A stretch of DNA of 64,000 bases from a virus, in the IMG/VR virus record IMGVR_UViG_3300032288_005778, positions 18,389 to 82,388 of that record, one strand, 5' to 3'. The notes beneath the pieces are model-generated. The model did not search any database. It was not told the DNA's origin and saw only the letters and a list, made by a program, of their open reading frames with translations. Within the stretch, counting starts at the first letter, position 1. Each line of letters starts with the position of its first letter. A program made the position numbers and the translations under genes. This document shows positions 30,399 to 38,951 of the stretch, in pieces.

Positions 30399-31459
30399 TG
30401 GGGGAAACAATAAGAGTCCAGCATTCCAAGAACTATACTGTAATAGCCAACGCGGCTATTAGAGATACGCGGTTGAGCTTCAAAGCGCGTGGACTACACC
30501 ACTTGTTACTTTCTTATCCAGATGGATGGAAAGTCAGTATAGAACATCTGTCTACACAGTCCATAATGGACGGCGAAACAGCCGTGAAAACAGGTCTTCA
30601 GGAACTAGAAAGACTTGGGTACTTAACCCGTGAACAAGTGCGAGAAAAGGGGAAAATCGTGGGATACGAGTCCACGATCAGAGAAGTACCGAGCGAAAAT
30701 CCGCCTGCGCCCAAAAGCAGGCGAGGTAAACCACAAGTGGAAAATCCACAAGTGGAAAATCCACAAGTGGAAAATCCACAAGCGGAAAATCCACAAGCGG
30801 AAAATCCACAAGCGGAAAATCCAGTACATAATAAATACTTATTCCAAGAAGTATTTAAGAAAGAAATATCTAAAGAAAGCACAGAAGAGGATTTAAGCGG
30901 ACAAGAGTTAACTGGACAAGAGTTAAACCTAAACCACTCTAGACCTTCTGATTTAAAAGGAAGTCTTTCCCATAAACAGATATCCCCTCTAGAGGGTCAA
31001 TTTGCGCCCGCCGCGCCGGGGCGTCTTGACAAAGCGAATATTGCTGAACCGTTTGGAAGACCGCGCAAGACGGCTAAAGAAATAGCCTGGGAATGGCTAC
31101 CAGATGGGCCGTGGAAGAAAGAAGGACAACTGGACAATGAGTTTTGGCAATGGCTCGCGCTGCAGTGGATGTCGCAGTTTGCCACTGACATCCACCAGGC
31201 GAGGGCTAACGTCTACAGCCACTTCAAAAAAGACAGTAACAACCTAGAAATCCGATGGAAGGAATATTCCATCAAAACTAAAAAAGAAGTGGCTTTAGTC
31301 CCTCTTCCTGAAGCTGTATTGATATGGCAGCCAGGGCAGCACCAAAGAAGATGGGAGCAGTACATCAACTGCAAAAGCCTAGAAGAATTTTACCAACAAT
31401 GCAGTTGGAATCAAGCGTATTTGGAGTACGCATTAATCAATCAACCCAGTTTTGATTAA
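30398..31459 (+). CDS. Winged-helix replication initiator-like protein (353 aa) with a variable repeat
   Basis: Residues ~1-100 (NYTVIANAAIRDTRLSFKARGLHHLLLSYPDGWKVSIEHLS...LQELERLGYLTREQ) are the winged-helix start common in phage and plasmid replication proteins. Then comes a Pro-rich linker with six 5-residue repeats (PQVEN x3, PQAEN x3). The C-terminal ~150 residues contain EWLPDGPWKKEGQLDNEFWQWLALQW. It lies directly before dnaB, so a helicase loader or origin-binding role is likely. Translation is coupled to an 18-aa leader peptide. Confidence 0.65.
   Translation: MGETIRVQHSKNYTVIANAAIRDTRLSFKARGLHHLLLSYPDGWKVSIEHLSTQSIMDGETAVKTGLQELERLGYLTREQVREKGKIVGYESTIREVPSENPPAPKSRRGKPQVENPQVENPQVENPQAENPQAENPQAENPVHNKYLFQEVFKKEISKESTEEDLSGQELTGQELNLNHSRPSDLKGSLSHKQISPLEGQFAPAAPGRLDKANIAEPFGRPRKTAKEIAWEWLPDGPWKKEGQLDNEFWQWLALQWMSQFATDIHQARANVYSHFKKDSNNLEIRWKEYSIKTKKEVALVPLPEAVLIWQPGQHQRRWEQYINCKSLEEFYQQCSWNQAYLEYALINQPSFD
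30731..30820 (+). repeat. Six tandem 15-bp units in the initiator-like gene
   Basis: CCACAAGTGGAAAAT three times, then CCACAAGCGGAAAAT three times. The units are in frame and differ by one base (Val to Ala), so the number can change without a frameshift. Confidence 0.95.
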
Positions 31460-31504
31460 TCCAAGCATTTATCCGCATAACAATTAACAGCACCCAGGTC
31501 AACC

Positions 31505-32842
31505 ATGTTTACTCAAGAAACTTTAGTACCCCCTCAAAGCATTGAGGCTGAAGAAGCTATTTTAGGCGGGATCTTATTAGATCCCGAAGCTATTGGACGG
31601 GTGCGCAACCTTTTGATACCCGAAGCTTTTTATGTTGATGCACACGCAGCCCTTTATAAGGCTGCTTTATACCTTCATGCTCAACACAAACCTACAGATT
31701 TACTGTCTATGGCTAATTACTTAGCTGATAACGATCAACTAACAAGAGTTGGCGGTAGGAATAAATTAGCTACATTGATAGACCGTACCGTTTCGGCTGT
31801 CAACATTGACGCTTTAGCAGGGTTGGTTGTGGAAAAATACCAGCGACGACAACTAATCAAGACCCTTAACGAGTCATTAAAAATAGCATGGGACGCTTCT
31901 TTACCTATCCATGAAGCTATTGAAGAATGTCAACGGAAGATTCTGGATACAAGCACTACCGAAACAAAATCAGAATTAGTCCACATCAGTAGTGCTGTGA
32001 CATCTTTGTACACAGAAAAATACGAGATTCAAAAAGGGGAGCAACCCGCCCCTATCAAAACAGGATTTTATGATTTAGACAATCGTTTAGGAGGGCTGCA
32101 TAAAAAATTACTTTACATCTTGGCCGGGAGACCAAGTATGGGGAAAACCGCTTGTGCCATGGCGATCGCGTGGCACGTTGCTAACTCTTTAAGAGAAAAT
32201 GTTTTTGTATTTTCCTTGGAAACATCCAAGGAAGATTTAGCGGTTAGGTTAGCCGCCAAGATCACTCGAACCTGCCTAAATCAGTTTGTAAAAAACCAAC
32301 TCACCCAAAGTGAATGGAATGAGTTTTTCAGTCTAACTCAGTCACAAATACTTGCTGATTCAAGACTGTTTGTTTGTGACAATTTTAGTATCTCTCCTAT
32401 GGAAATGAGAAATACAATTAGGCAAAAAAGAGCCAGGACTGGGGACGTGGGACTGATTGTGGTGGATCATCTCACCTTGCTTGCTAGAAATGACAAGTCC
32501 AACGGCAGGGACTTTCGGATCAAAGTTGGTGACACGAGCCGGATGCTTAAAGAATTAGCAGGAGAACTTAATTGTCCGGTGCTGGCTTTGTCTCAATTGA
32601 ATCGAGCTACTGAAAGCCGAACAGACAAGAGGCCTACCATGGGTGACTTATCCGAAAGCGGGAATATTGAACAGGATGCAGATGCAATCACGATGATCTA
32701 TCGTGATGAATACTATAATAGAGAAACCACAGATGTAGGTGTAGCTGAATTGATTACCACAAAGGCACGTAACGCCGAAACGGGAACAGATAGGCTGCTA
32801 TTTGACGGACAGTATTCTGAATTTAAGAACTTAGCTTACTAA
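31505..32842 (+). CDS. dnaB: Replicative DNA helicase DnaB
   Basis: 445 aa. N-terminal DnaB domain (PPQSIEAEEAILGGILLDPEAI, residues ~9-30). RecA-like core with Walker A GRPSMGKT (208-215), Walker B LIVVDHLTLL (~316-325), and the motif LSQLNRATESRTDKRPTMGDLSESG with arginine finger region. The hexamer unwinds DNA at the fork. With the clamp gene at 4-5 kb it shows that the element carries its own replisome parts. Confidence 0.95.
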   Translation: MFTQETLVPPQSIEAEEAILGGILLDPEAIGRVRNLLIPEAFYVDAHAALYKAALYLHAQHKPTDLLSMANYLADNDQLTRVGGRNKLATLIDRTVSAVNIDALAGLVVEKYQRRQLIKTLNESLKIAWDASLPIHEAIEECQRKILDTSTTETKSELVHISSAVTSLYTEKYEIQKGEQPAPIKTGFYDLDNRLGGLHKKLLYILAGRPSMGKTACAMAIAWHVANSLRENVFVFSLETSKEDLAVRLAAKITRTCLNQFVKNQLTQSEWNEFFSLTQSQILADSRLFVCDNFSISPMEMRNTIRQKRARTGDVGLIVVDHLTLLARNDKSNGRDFRIKVGDTSRMLKELAGELNCPVLALSQLNRATESRTDKRPTMGDLSESGNIEQDADAITMIYRDEYYNRETTDVGVAELITTKARNAETGTDRLLFDGQYSEFKNLAY

Positions 32843-32868
32843 CACATCAACAAAAGTAAATAATTACC

Positions 32869-32900
32869 AATTACCCGCTTATACCAAAGTGGGTAATTTT
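32869..32900 (+). terminator. Intrinsic terminator after dnaB
   Basis: AATTACCC/GGGTAATT stem, 14-nt loop, then TT. Confidence 0.65.
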
Positions 32901-33003
32901 ATCTATATGTCTATAAACGTATTTTTATTCCTATAAGTATTTAACATTTGATTTTATCATGCTAGATTGATTGCATCCATACACAATCACAAAGCGAGAA
33001 TTT

Positions 33004-33225
33004 ATGAGCGGAAAGCCAGAATACGGTGAGATCAAGACTCCTAAGCAAATTATGATTACCAACGACGCTAAACAAGCCTATAGTGCTTATGCACGTTCTA
33101 TAGGCACTAGCAGAAATGACTTGATTGAGCAAATGGCGCGAAACCCTGATGTATTAAGGGGTTTAGCCGATTTTGTGGAAAACAGAAAAAGTTTTCCAAA
33201 ACCACTTGACACTTCCATCTTGTAA
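33004..33225 (+). CDS. RHH-like protein (73 aa), paralogue of 25255-25461
   Basis: Start ATG 33004. QIMITNDAKQAYSAYARSIG then DLIEQMARNPDVLRGLADFVE is the same layout as the 68-aa protein at 25255-25461. Likely DNA-binding autoregulator. Confidence 0.6.
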   Translation: MSGKPEYGEIKTPKQIMITNDAKQAYSAYARSIGTSRNDLIEQMARNPDVLRGLADFVENRKSFPKPLDTSIL

Positions 33226-33319
33226 TGATATTATAGATATATAAACAAAAACGACCGCCCCTCCGACCAAGAAGTAAGCAGCCGCTTTGTTTTTATCCCA
33301 TAAACAGGAATAGTTTATC

Positions 33320-34129
33320 ATGGCACATCAAGTCTATACTGTCAAGTTTTTACTTAAAAAAGGAATTAGCTACTGCAAAATGGTAGCTAAAGAGTTAGGT
33401 GTTACCCCAGAGGGTGACAAAAGACAATTATTCACCTGGGCTGATGCTATCGTCAGTCACCAGGCTAATTTACAGTTTGTAGAAACTCAAAAACAGCAGG
33501 TTGTTATTGAATACATCAAAGGTTTGACAACCTGCGACTTGGCAGCGTATGTCGTCAAAGATTTAGACGGGAAAATTGTCAGAGACGATTTTCGCACTTA
33601 TCTCAGTGCGGAGTCTTGGGCTGCCAAGAGATTTAAAATAGTTGAGCAACAAACTATCGCCCAACAAGAGATTGTGAATCTCTTGGAAGAACAAATTAAT
33701 GAAGTCACCGAAAAGGTGACAATTCATGAAATAGACTTCGGCGTAACCGAAGTCCGTCAAGGACAAGACATTGTAGCTACCATTAGCCACAATCTTGATA
33801 ATGGGAACTGGGATGTCCAGTTCTTTGATAGACTTGAAAGTTTTTTAACCTACGCAGAGGCAGAAGCCTTTGCAATTAATTACATGGATGATGGGCGGGG
33901 TAGCGGCAGGATTCTACCTATATCCCAAGCTGAAAATTATACTCTTGAAGATCAGCGGGTCTGTGATCCGCTGGGCGAGCGCTACACAGTTCGCTTAATG
34001 GGACATTTAGCAGGTAATATCTGGCTAGATATTGACAGAGGGTGGACACTCGGGAGTGACTACTATAGCGACCCAATGCAAGCCGCCAAAGCACTAGCTC
34101 TTTTAACTAGAAGAGAGTTGGTAGCATGA
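33320..34129 (+). CDS. Hypothetical protein with SAP/HTH-like N-terminus (269 aa)
   Basis: AGGA ribosome binding site. Residues ~10-50 (LLKKGISYCKMVAKELGVTPEGDKRQLFTWADAIVSHQ) form a helical motif seen at the start of several cyanobacterial proteins and similar to SAP domains. The rest is beta-rich (VTIHEIDFGVTEVRQGQDIVATI...). Overlaps the next gene by 4 nt. Function unknown, perhaps DNA-associated. Confidence 0.55.
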   Translation: MAHQVYTVKFLLKKGISYCKMVAKELGVTPEGDKRQLFTWADAIVSHQANLQFVETQKQQVVIEYIKGLTTCDLAAYVVKDLDGKIVRDDFRTYLSAESWAAKRFKIVEQQTIAQQEIVNLLEEQINEVTEKVTIHEIDFGVTEVRQGQDIVATISHNLDNGNWDVQFFDRLESFLTYAEAEAFAINYMDDGRGSGRILPISQAENYTLEDQRVCDPLGERYTVRLMGHLAGNIWLDIDRGWTLGSDYYSDPMQAAKALALLTRRELVA

Positions 34130-34341
34130 AAACAACCAAAACCAGAGCCTACCAAAAGGCTTTAGAAAATGCTGGAGTGCCAAAAAATCTAGCCCGCAAC
34201 GCAGCCGTTGTGCTGCGGGCTGATGAGTTCAAAGTTCCCCGTACAGAGCGGGGACAAAGGATAATTGAAGAGTTATTCACCCAGCATCCCAAGACGCTGT
34301 TTATGATATCGAAGATCAGACGAGTTTTGTTCTCATCATAA
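34126..34341 (+). CDS. Small basic hypothetical protein (71 aa)
   Basis: Coupled to the 269-aa gene (ATGA). Arg/Lys-rich and helical (TRAYQKALENAGVPKNLARNAAVVLRADEF). No family recognised. Confidence 0.5.
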   Translation: MKTTKTRAYQKALENAGVPKNLARNAAVVLRADEFKVPRTERGQRIIEELFTQHPKTLFMISKIRRVLFSS

Positions 34342-34529
34342 AAACAGTGAAACTACTGGGAATAGTGGTATACTATCCAGCAGTTCCAAGCTCCAAAGAA
34401 CCCTTTCTTTGCGAGCAATATCAGAGGACAAAGGACTCTGATTACCTTCCTTTTTAATCCGACTAGGCTGGGTGCGATGCCTTTATATCCGCACACTTGA
34501 AACAATGAATCAGGCAAGAAACCAAGATT
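34342..34529 (+). promoter_or_regulatory. Structured leader region before the DUF5895-like gene
   Basis: Contains GGTATACTAT (possible -10) and a perfect 7-bp hairpin ATCAGAG/CTCTGAT (near 34419-34442), with no coding frame. Confidence 0.35.
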
Positions 34530-35396
34530 ATGTTAACCCTAGATGTTCTGGCTCAAGACGAATTTCGTGGAAACGTTGGCAAGCTTCCAGTTTGCCAACT
34601 ATTAAATGACAAATCAAAACCGGGCTTGTTTATCAAACTGAAAGACGCTAAGTTAGCGGGCTGGACTGAAAAAAGCCAAGTAGAGGTGTATACCCATACC
34701 TATAACGACGAATCTTCAGAAGCGGGGTATTTTTTTTCCAACCCCAAAATCCACATCCTGGGTATCAGCCCCAGGCTGGTCGAAGTGACCAAAAAAGGCG
34801 CTCAAGACAAAACCTTCCCGTTTTGGGAACAAGGTACACTCATAGCAAATTATGAAACCCCTGAAGGTCAGGTGGTACACCACAATAAATTAACTAAATA
34901 TTGTACAACCCTTCGCACCTACTACTTAATTCAGCTACTCGATGCTGAAAATGAGTTTTTCCACAAACTCCCGTTATTGTTGAGTGTCAAAGGCGCGGCT
35001 GCTGCCGAGTTTGGCAAGGCCTACACTGCATTCTGTCAGATGGCCGAGGCAGCGTTAACTCAACTGAAGTCTCCTGATGGGACTTACTTGACGTTGAACG
35101 ATCAGGCTAGAGCAGTCCTAATATTTAGCCCCAAGTTTAAGTGGGTGTTAGCAGGGGATAAAGAAAAGTCGCCAGTATGTGCCGTTGAGTCCTTTTTAGA
35201 GCCTAGCGGCAAAGACGAAGCTGAGTTAAACAAAAGCTTTAATTTAGCCAAAAGTAAGCAAATTGTGGGAACTCAAAAATCGTTCCAATCTTTCACAATT
35301 GCTGCTCTCAAACAACTGGAGCGATTTCATCCTGTACCTGAAAACATTGACCTTGGACTTAGATCAGCGCTACCACCAAGCGACGTTGATTGGTAA
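34530..35396 (+). CDS. DUF5895-like cyanobacterial protein (288 aa)
   Basis: LPVCQLLNDKSKPGLFIKLKDAKLAGW, GISPRLVEVTKKG, KYCTTLRTYYLIQLLDAENEFFHKLPLLLSVKGAAAAEFGKAY follow the DUF5895 pattern of cyanobacterial plasmids and prophages. The biochemical role of that family is not established. Its neighbours (helicase, initiator-like) hint at replication, perhaps ssDNA binding. Confidence 0.6.
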   Translation: MLTLDVLAQDEFRGNVGKLPVCQLLNDKSKPGLFIKLKDAKLAGWTEKSQVEVYTHTYNDESSEAGYFFSNPKIHILGISPRLVEVTKKGAQDKTFPFWEQGTLIANYETPEGQVVHHNKLTKYCTTLRTYYLIQLLDAENEFFHKLPLLLSVKGAAAAEFGKAYTAFCQMAEAALTQLKSPDGTYLTLNDQARAVLIFSPKFKWVLAGDKEKSPVCAVESFLEPSGKDEAELNKSFNLAKSKQIVGTQKSFQSFTIAALKQLERFHPVPENIDLGLRSALPPSDVDW

Positions 35397-35485
35397 TTAG
35401 CAATACAGCGTTAGTCAAGTTAACAGATTTGACTAACGCTACAAAGTAGTCAATTTAACAATAAATCCGCCCTAAGCGTCAAACC

Positions 35486-35695
35486 ATGAAAAAGCAATAC
35501 AGAATTGACGAAAGCGTAACCAAGCCCGATTGGTGGCGCGAAGAAGACAAGCTAAATGAGAGTAATCCAAATAACAAGATATGGGTTGAAGAAGGCGTGA
35601 TGATTTTTGGTCAAATTCATTACACAGAAAAGTATCGATTGATATCCCGAAAAAAATGGAAATTACTAAGCCAGCAGAAAAATAAGTTTGGTTAG
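35486..35695 (+). CDS. Hypothetical protein (69 aa)
   Basis: Charged, beta-hairpin-like sequence (KIWVEEGVMIFGQIHYTEKYRLISRKKW). No family recognised and no strong ribosome binding site. Confidence 0.45.
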   Translation: MKKQYRIDESVTKPDWWREEDKLNESNPNNKIWVEEGVMIFGQIHYTEKYRLISRKKWKLLSQQKNKFG

Positions 35696-35787
35696 ATACA
35701 GCAACGATGGTAAACCCATATCTCCCATATCTGAGTTTTTCTTGTCGTTACATTTTTGGTAGTAATTGAAGTATTTGGAGTTCAAAA

Positions 35788-36117
35788 ATGTTGATTAATG
35801 ATTCAGACTTAGAGCTTACTGAAAAGCTAAAAGCAGCAAGAGGAAAGCAGTTTTTAGTTTTATTAGATATGGCGATTGATAAAATTGGTCCATATCTTCA
35901 GGCTGAAATTAAAAAAAGAAACGGAAAAGTAACTGTTTTAGATATAGCACAGTTAAGTGTAAGCTATAACTTACACTTTAAAACCTGTACTGAAATGTTG
36001 GAAAAATTAAAAATATTGCCGACGGGTACTTTCTTGTCTCTAAAAGACAGAGGACTCAATGTTAAAAAAGTCATGGCGGAAGCCGCTAAAAAAGATGTAA
36101 ATGAGCAAAATACTTAA
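35788..36117 (+). CDS. Hypothetical helical protein (109 aa)
   Basis: GGAG ribosome binding site. LDIAQLSVSYNLHFKTCTEMLEKLKILPTGTF has an HTH-like spacing. Possibly DNA-binding; no family assigned. Confidence 0.5.
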   Translation: MLINDSDLELTEKLKAARGKQFLVLLDMAIDKIGPYLQAEIKKRNGKVTVLDIAQLSVSYNLHFKTCTEMLEKLKILPTGTFLSLKDRGLNVKKVMAEAAKKDVNEQNT

Positions 36118-36142
36118 AAGTTAAAACAAGGGTAACAACATT

Positions 36143-36190
36143 ATGTCTAGCATAAATACAGGCATTGAATGAACAGGATTGGAAACTAAA
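36143..36190 (+). pseudogene. Fragment of a Gp37/Gp68 (DUF5131) gene start
   Basis: ATG 36143 reads MSSINTGIE, then a TGA where the intact gene at 37348 (MASTNTGIEWTDKTW) has TGG, followed by TGLET. Nucleotides match closely over ~40 bp. It is a degenerate partial duplicate of that gene's 5' end, 1.2 kb away. Confidence 0.65.
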
Positions 36191-36191
36191 C

Positions 36192-36554
36192 ATGAACATT
36201 GACTTAATAGAGCAAACCATTAAAACTGGTTTAAGCTTTTACGACACAGTCTTGAGTCCTGGGTTTACTTCAGACAGCCAAGACCCTAATCATTCAATAA
36301 AACTCAACATGGTCAGGGAAGTTTTAATGCTAAAAGCCGAAGCTGAATCTGAAAATATTGCTTGGGAAACAGCAGTATTGATGATGAATGTTTACAAAGC
36401 AAGAAAGACGTATTCTAGAAACGATGAAGACGATTATTTCTTCAGTCTTTTGATGTTTAAGATGGGAAACGAACTGGGAATAAGTATAAACCTCAGTTTT
36501 TCCCTTAACGTTATTTCGATTGCCAAACTATACAATAAGATGGAGTTGTTTTAA
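36192..36554 (+). CDS. Hypothetical protein (120 aa)
   Basis: Start placed at ATG 36192 because the upstream frame lies in the DUF5131 fragment. Helical, with hydrophobic C-terminal ISINLSFSLNVISIAKLYNKMELF. Stop overlaps the next ATG by one base. Family unknown. Confidence 0.5.
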   Translation: MNIDLIEQTIKTGLSFYDTVLSPGFTSDSQDPNHSIKLNMVREVLMLKAEAESENIAWETAVLMMNVYKARKTYSRNDEDDYFFSLLMFKMGNELGISINLSFSLNVISIAKLYNKMELF

Positions 36555-36898
36555 TGTACAATCTACAGGATATTCCGCATTACGAACGCTCAGTGCTTTA
36601 TCATATTATCAAGGTCTCTTTAAACGAGCAAATAGCATTGATGGATAAAGAGGCAACTTCAGAAAGATGGAATTTCATAAAACTCCATTATCAAGTTTTG
36701 GAGAAATTAACTGACATCACCTCTCCGTTAATGGTTCTTCAAGAAGAACTGGATTTCATGGTATTCATCGGGCAAACAATGATGAATACTAGCTCACCAG
36801 TATTAGAGCAAAATAGAAGATTAGCAGAAAAACTTGTCACCAAGTGGACGTCTCAAGCCTGGCTTCAAAAACAGGCAAAAAGGGCATTTAGTGTATAA
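36554..36898 (+). CDS. Hypothetical helical protein (114 aa)
   Basis: Coupled (TAATG) to the previous gene. Predicted all-helical (YERSVLYHIIKVSLNEQIALMDKEATSER...). No domain recognised. Confidence 0.5.
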   Translation: MYNLQDIPHYERSVLYHIIKVSLNEQIALMDKEATSERWNFIKLHYQVLEKLTDITSPLMVLQEELDFMVFIGQTMMNTSSPVLEQNRRLAEKLVTKWTSQAWLQKQAKRAFSV

Positions 36899-36935
36899 GG
36901 AAACAAAGCTTAAGTTAATCCAAAGTGAGGAAAAA

Positions 36936-37070
36936 ATGATCTATTCAGATTACATGAATTATCTTCATGAGTTATATCTTGAAGAACAGTACGAAGATAT
37001 AAAAATGCGCGAACGCGCACTCTACCACAAGGCAATTTTGTTCTTTGTGTGTCAACTGATTACAGACTAA
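36936..37070 (+). CDS. Small hypothetical protein (44 aa)
   Basis: Start ATG 36936 (MIYSDYMNYLHELYLEEQYE) chosen for its GTGAGGAA ribosome binding site; a longer in-frame start would overlap the upstream gene by 65 nt. Amphipathic helices, no family. Confidence 0.5.
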   Translation: MIYSDYMNYLHELYLEEQYEDIKMRERALYHKAILFFVCQLITD

Positions 37071-37128
37071 TTAATTACGCGATCGCCCAACAAAAGAGCG
37101 ATCGCACTCACAGTAACCAAAGGAAAAA

Positions 37129-37326
37129 ATGCAGCAGTACATTGGATACCTTTTGATTGACAAGGAGAAAATAAAAGTCCTTGTTAAAGAAGGACAAGCA
37201 TACCGCTCCTTAAAAATCAGGGAAACTGGATCGGACAGTAACTTTCTCCAGAGAGAAAGCGATCTTTTTTCTAATTATCCCTCTATGATCAGGGAGCCAA
37301 AAATGGGAAGGCAGATTTTTGTTTAA
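37129..37326 (+). CDS. Small hypothetical protein (65 aa)
   Basis: AAGGA ribosome binding site after a pair of HIP1 sites. YIGYLLIDKEKIKVLVKEGQAYRSLKI suggests a small beta domain. Unknown role. Confidence 0.5.
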   Translation: MQQYIGYLLIDKEKIKVLVKEGQAYRSLKIRETGSDSNFLQRESDLFSNYPSMIREPKMGRQIFV

Positions 37327-37347
37327 AAATAAGTTAACAGAGGTAAC

Positions 37348-38106
37348 ATGGCTAGTACAAATACAGGTATTGAGTGGACAGATAAAACCTGGAATCCTAC
37401 CACAGGTTGTGATAAAGTTAGCCCAGGTTGCGTACATTGTTACGCAGAGATTTTAACTAACCGATTCTCCAAATCTTTTCCTTATGGATTTGATTTAACC
37501 CTATATCCAGAAAGATTGAAAGAGCCTTTAAAATGGCGTACTCCCAGTAAAATCTTTGTTAATAGCATGAGTGATCTTTTTCATGAAAAAGTACCTTTAG
37601 ATTTTATTCAAGAGGTCTTTAAAGTCATTCAAGCTACCCCTCACCATGTCTATCAAATATTAACAAAAAGACCGGAGCGATTAGTTGAATTATCACCACA
37701 TCTAGAATTTCATAAAAACATCTGGTTAGGTGTATCAGTGGAAAATCAAAGTTATGTTTCTCGTATTGACTTACTGCGTCAAGTGCCGGCAAATGTGCGG
37801 TTTCTATCCTGTGAACCATTGCTAGGTTCATTAACCCTTGACCTCGCAGGCATTGATTGGGTCATTGTTGGTGGGGAATCTGGACAAAAACACCGTCCGA
37901 TGAAAATTGAATGGGCTGAAAGTATCCGTGATCAATGCCAAAAAGCAAAAGTAGCATTTTTCTTCAAACAAGTTGGTGGTAGTACATCTAAAGCTGGTGG
38001 CAATCGCTTAAACGGGGAGTTGCTGCAAAACTTCCCGCCAGCCTGGGAAAAACACCAAGCTACTGCTTGGCTTAAACAGCCTAAGCAAGTTGCTTTATTT
38101 AACTAG
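37348..38106 (+). CDS. Phage Gp37/Gp68 family protein (DUF5131, three-Cys motif)
   Basis: 252 aa with the family hallmarks: GIEWTDKTWNPTTGCDKVSPGCVHCYAE (three-Cys cluster motif near residues 19-31), PSKIFVNSMSDLFHE, HVYQILTKRPERL, WLGVSVENQ, RFLSCEPLLG and VIVGGESG. The fold is radical-SAM-like; the reaction is not established. GAGG precedes the ATG. A broken copy of its start lies at 36143. Confidence 0.9.
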   Translation: MASTNTGIEWTDKTWNPTTGCDKVSPGCVHCYAEILTNRFSKSFPYGFDLTLYPERLKEPLKWRTPSKIFVNSMSDLFHEKVPLDFIQEVFKVIQATPHHVYQILTKRPERLVELSPHLEFHKNIWLGVSVENQSYVSRIDLLRQVPANVRFLSCEPLLGSLTLDLAGIDWVIVGGESGQKHRPMKIEWAESIRDQCQKAKVAFFFKQVGGSTSKAGGNRLNGELLQNFPPAWEKHQATAWLKQPKQVALFN

Positions 38107-38171
38107 TTCAAAAGGGTAGGTTTTGCCTGGCGGACACCTACTGCCATTAAAGTTACAGGAAGGTGAACAAA

Positions 38172-38375
38172 ATGACTGATTACATCGCCCAATTTGCCTA
38201 TTGTTACATAGATGAAGATGACTCACCGACTGAGGAAGAAATGCAGGTGAGACTGAGCCTGGCAGAATATTATCTAGATATCCCTTTCGACACAGACGGA
38301 AACACTGAAAGACAATATCAAAGTATGATAAGCCTTTGTTTTAAAAGATGGGATTCTCGCCCAGTGATTGATTAG
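38172..38375 (+). CDS. Small acidic hypothetical protein (67 aa)
   Basis: Start ATG 38172 with AGGAAGGTG upstream. Acidic helical protein (DEDDSPTEEEMQVRLSLAEYYLD). Last plus-strand gene before the convergent tail module. Confidence 0.55.
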   Translation: MTDYIAQFAYCYIDEDDSPTEEEMQVRLSLAEYYLDIPFDTDGNTERQYQSMISLCFKRWDSRPVID

Positions 38376-38418
38376 CCACTAACCAGCCAATCCCTTGACC
38401 CGTTTCTTCCCTGATACG

Positions 38419-38446
38419 AAACCCGCTAGTAGTAGCGGGTTTTTTT
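38419..38446. terminator. Bidirectional terminator between early and tail modules
   Basis: AAACCCGCTA/TAGCGGGTTT stem, GTAG loop, T-run on the plus strand and A-run on the other side. Confidence 0.85.
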
Positions 38447-38455
38447 AATGATTAA

Positions 38456-38950
38456 TTACGGATTAGCGATCGCACTAATTTGATGTATGCGTTTTACTAG
38501 TAGTCCGTTGTCTATTTCCGCTTGCTGCTTTTCCAGTGCTAGTGTGCTTAGTTGCTCACTCAATTGTTTTAGCTGTAGTAGTAATTGTCCATACTTGTCC
38601 TGAGTTTCAAGTAACTCTGTCTGTAATTTTTCCTTCTCAGATTGCAATTGATTAATCTGCGTTTGTAATTGCAAATTGTGTTTAAAACTGATAATTCCTC
38701 TTACTTCATCTAAGTCGCAATCATAATTAGGGACTACCCAAGATTCAACAGGAAGAAAAGCACCATCACGAGATAAAGAGTAGTCCGCTAAAAATACCCT
38801 GTCTTGAGGCGTGGGTGGCAATTCAATAGTAATTTCCCCTTCATTAATTTCATAGGTATTAATGCCCGCCGTTACCCCAAGAAATGGAATATTTGGCTTG
38901 AGTCTAACAAAGCCTCGCTGAATATCTAATGACCCTGATATTTTGACCAT
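38456..38950 (-). CDS. Tail-associated protein with C-terminal coiled coil (164 aa)
   Basis: AGAGG ribosome binding site, 2 nt after the gpL-like gene. Residues ~1-90 are beta-rich; ~95-155 form a heptad-like coiled coil (INQLQSEKEKLQTELLETQDKYGQLLLQLKQL). It is the last gene of the tail operon. It could be a fibre or chaperone; not assigned. Confidence 0.55.
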   Translation of the reverse strand: MVKISGSLDIQRGFVRLKPNIPFLGVTAGINTYEINEGEITIELPPTPQDRVFLADYSLSRDGAFLPVESWVVPNYDCDLDEVRGIISFKHNLQLQTQINQLQSEKEKLQTELLETQDKYGQLLLQLKQLSEQLSTLALEKQQAEIDNGLLVKRIHQISAIANP

Positions 38951-38951
38951 C

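Noticed and set aside
30731-30820. Regular 15-bp units as a CRISPR array
   Set aside because: No spacers; in-frame minisatellite.
30623-30896. Alternative frames over the 15-bp repeat (KWKIH and GFSAC repeats)
   Set aside because: They are by-products of the tandem repeat in the initiator-like gene.
34220-34245. CTGATGAG in the 71-aa gene as a hammerhead
   Set aside because: Inside coding sequence and without GAAA core or stems.
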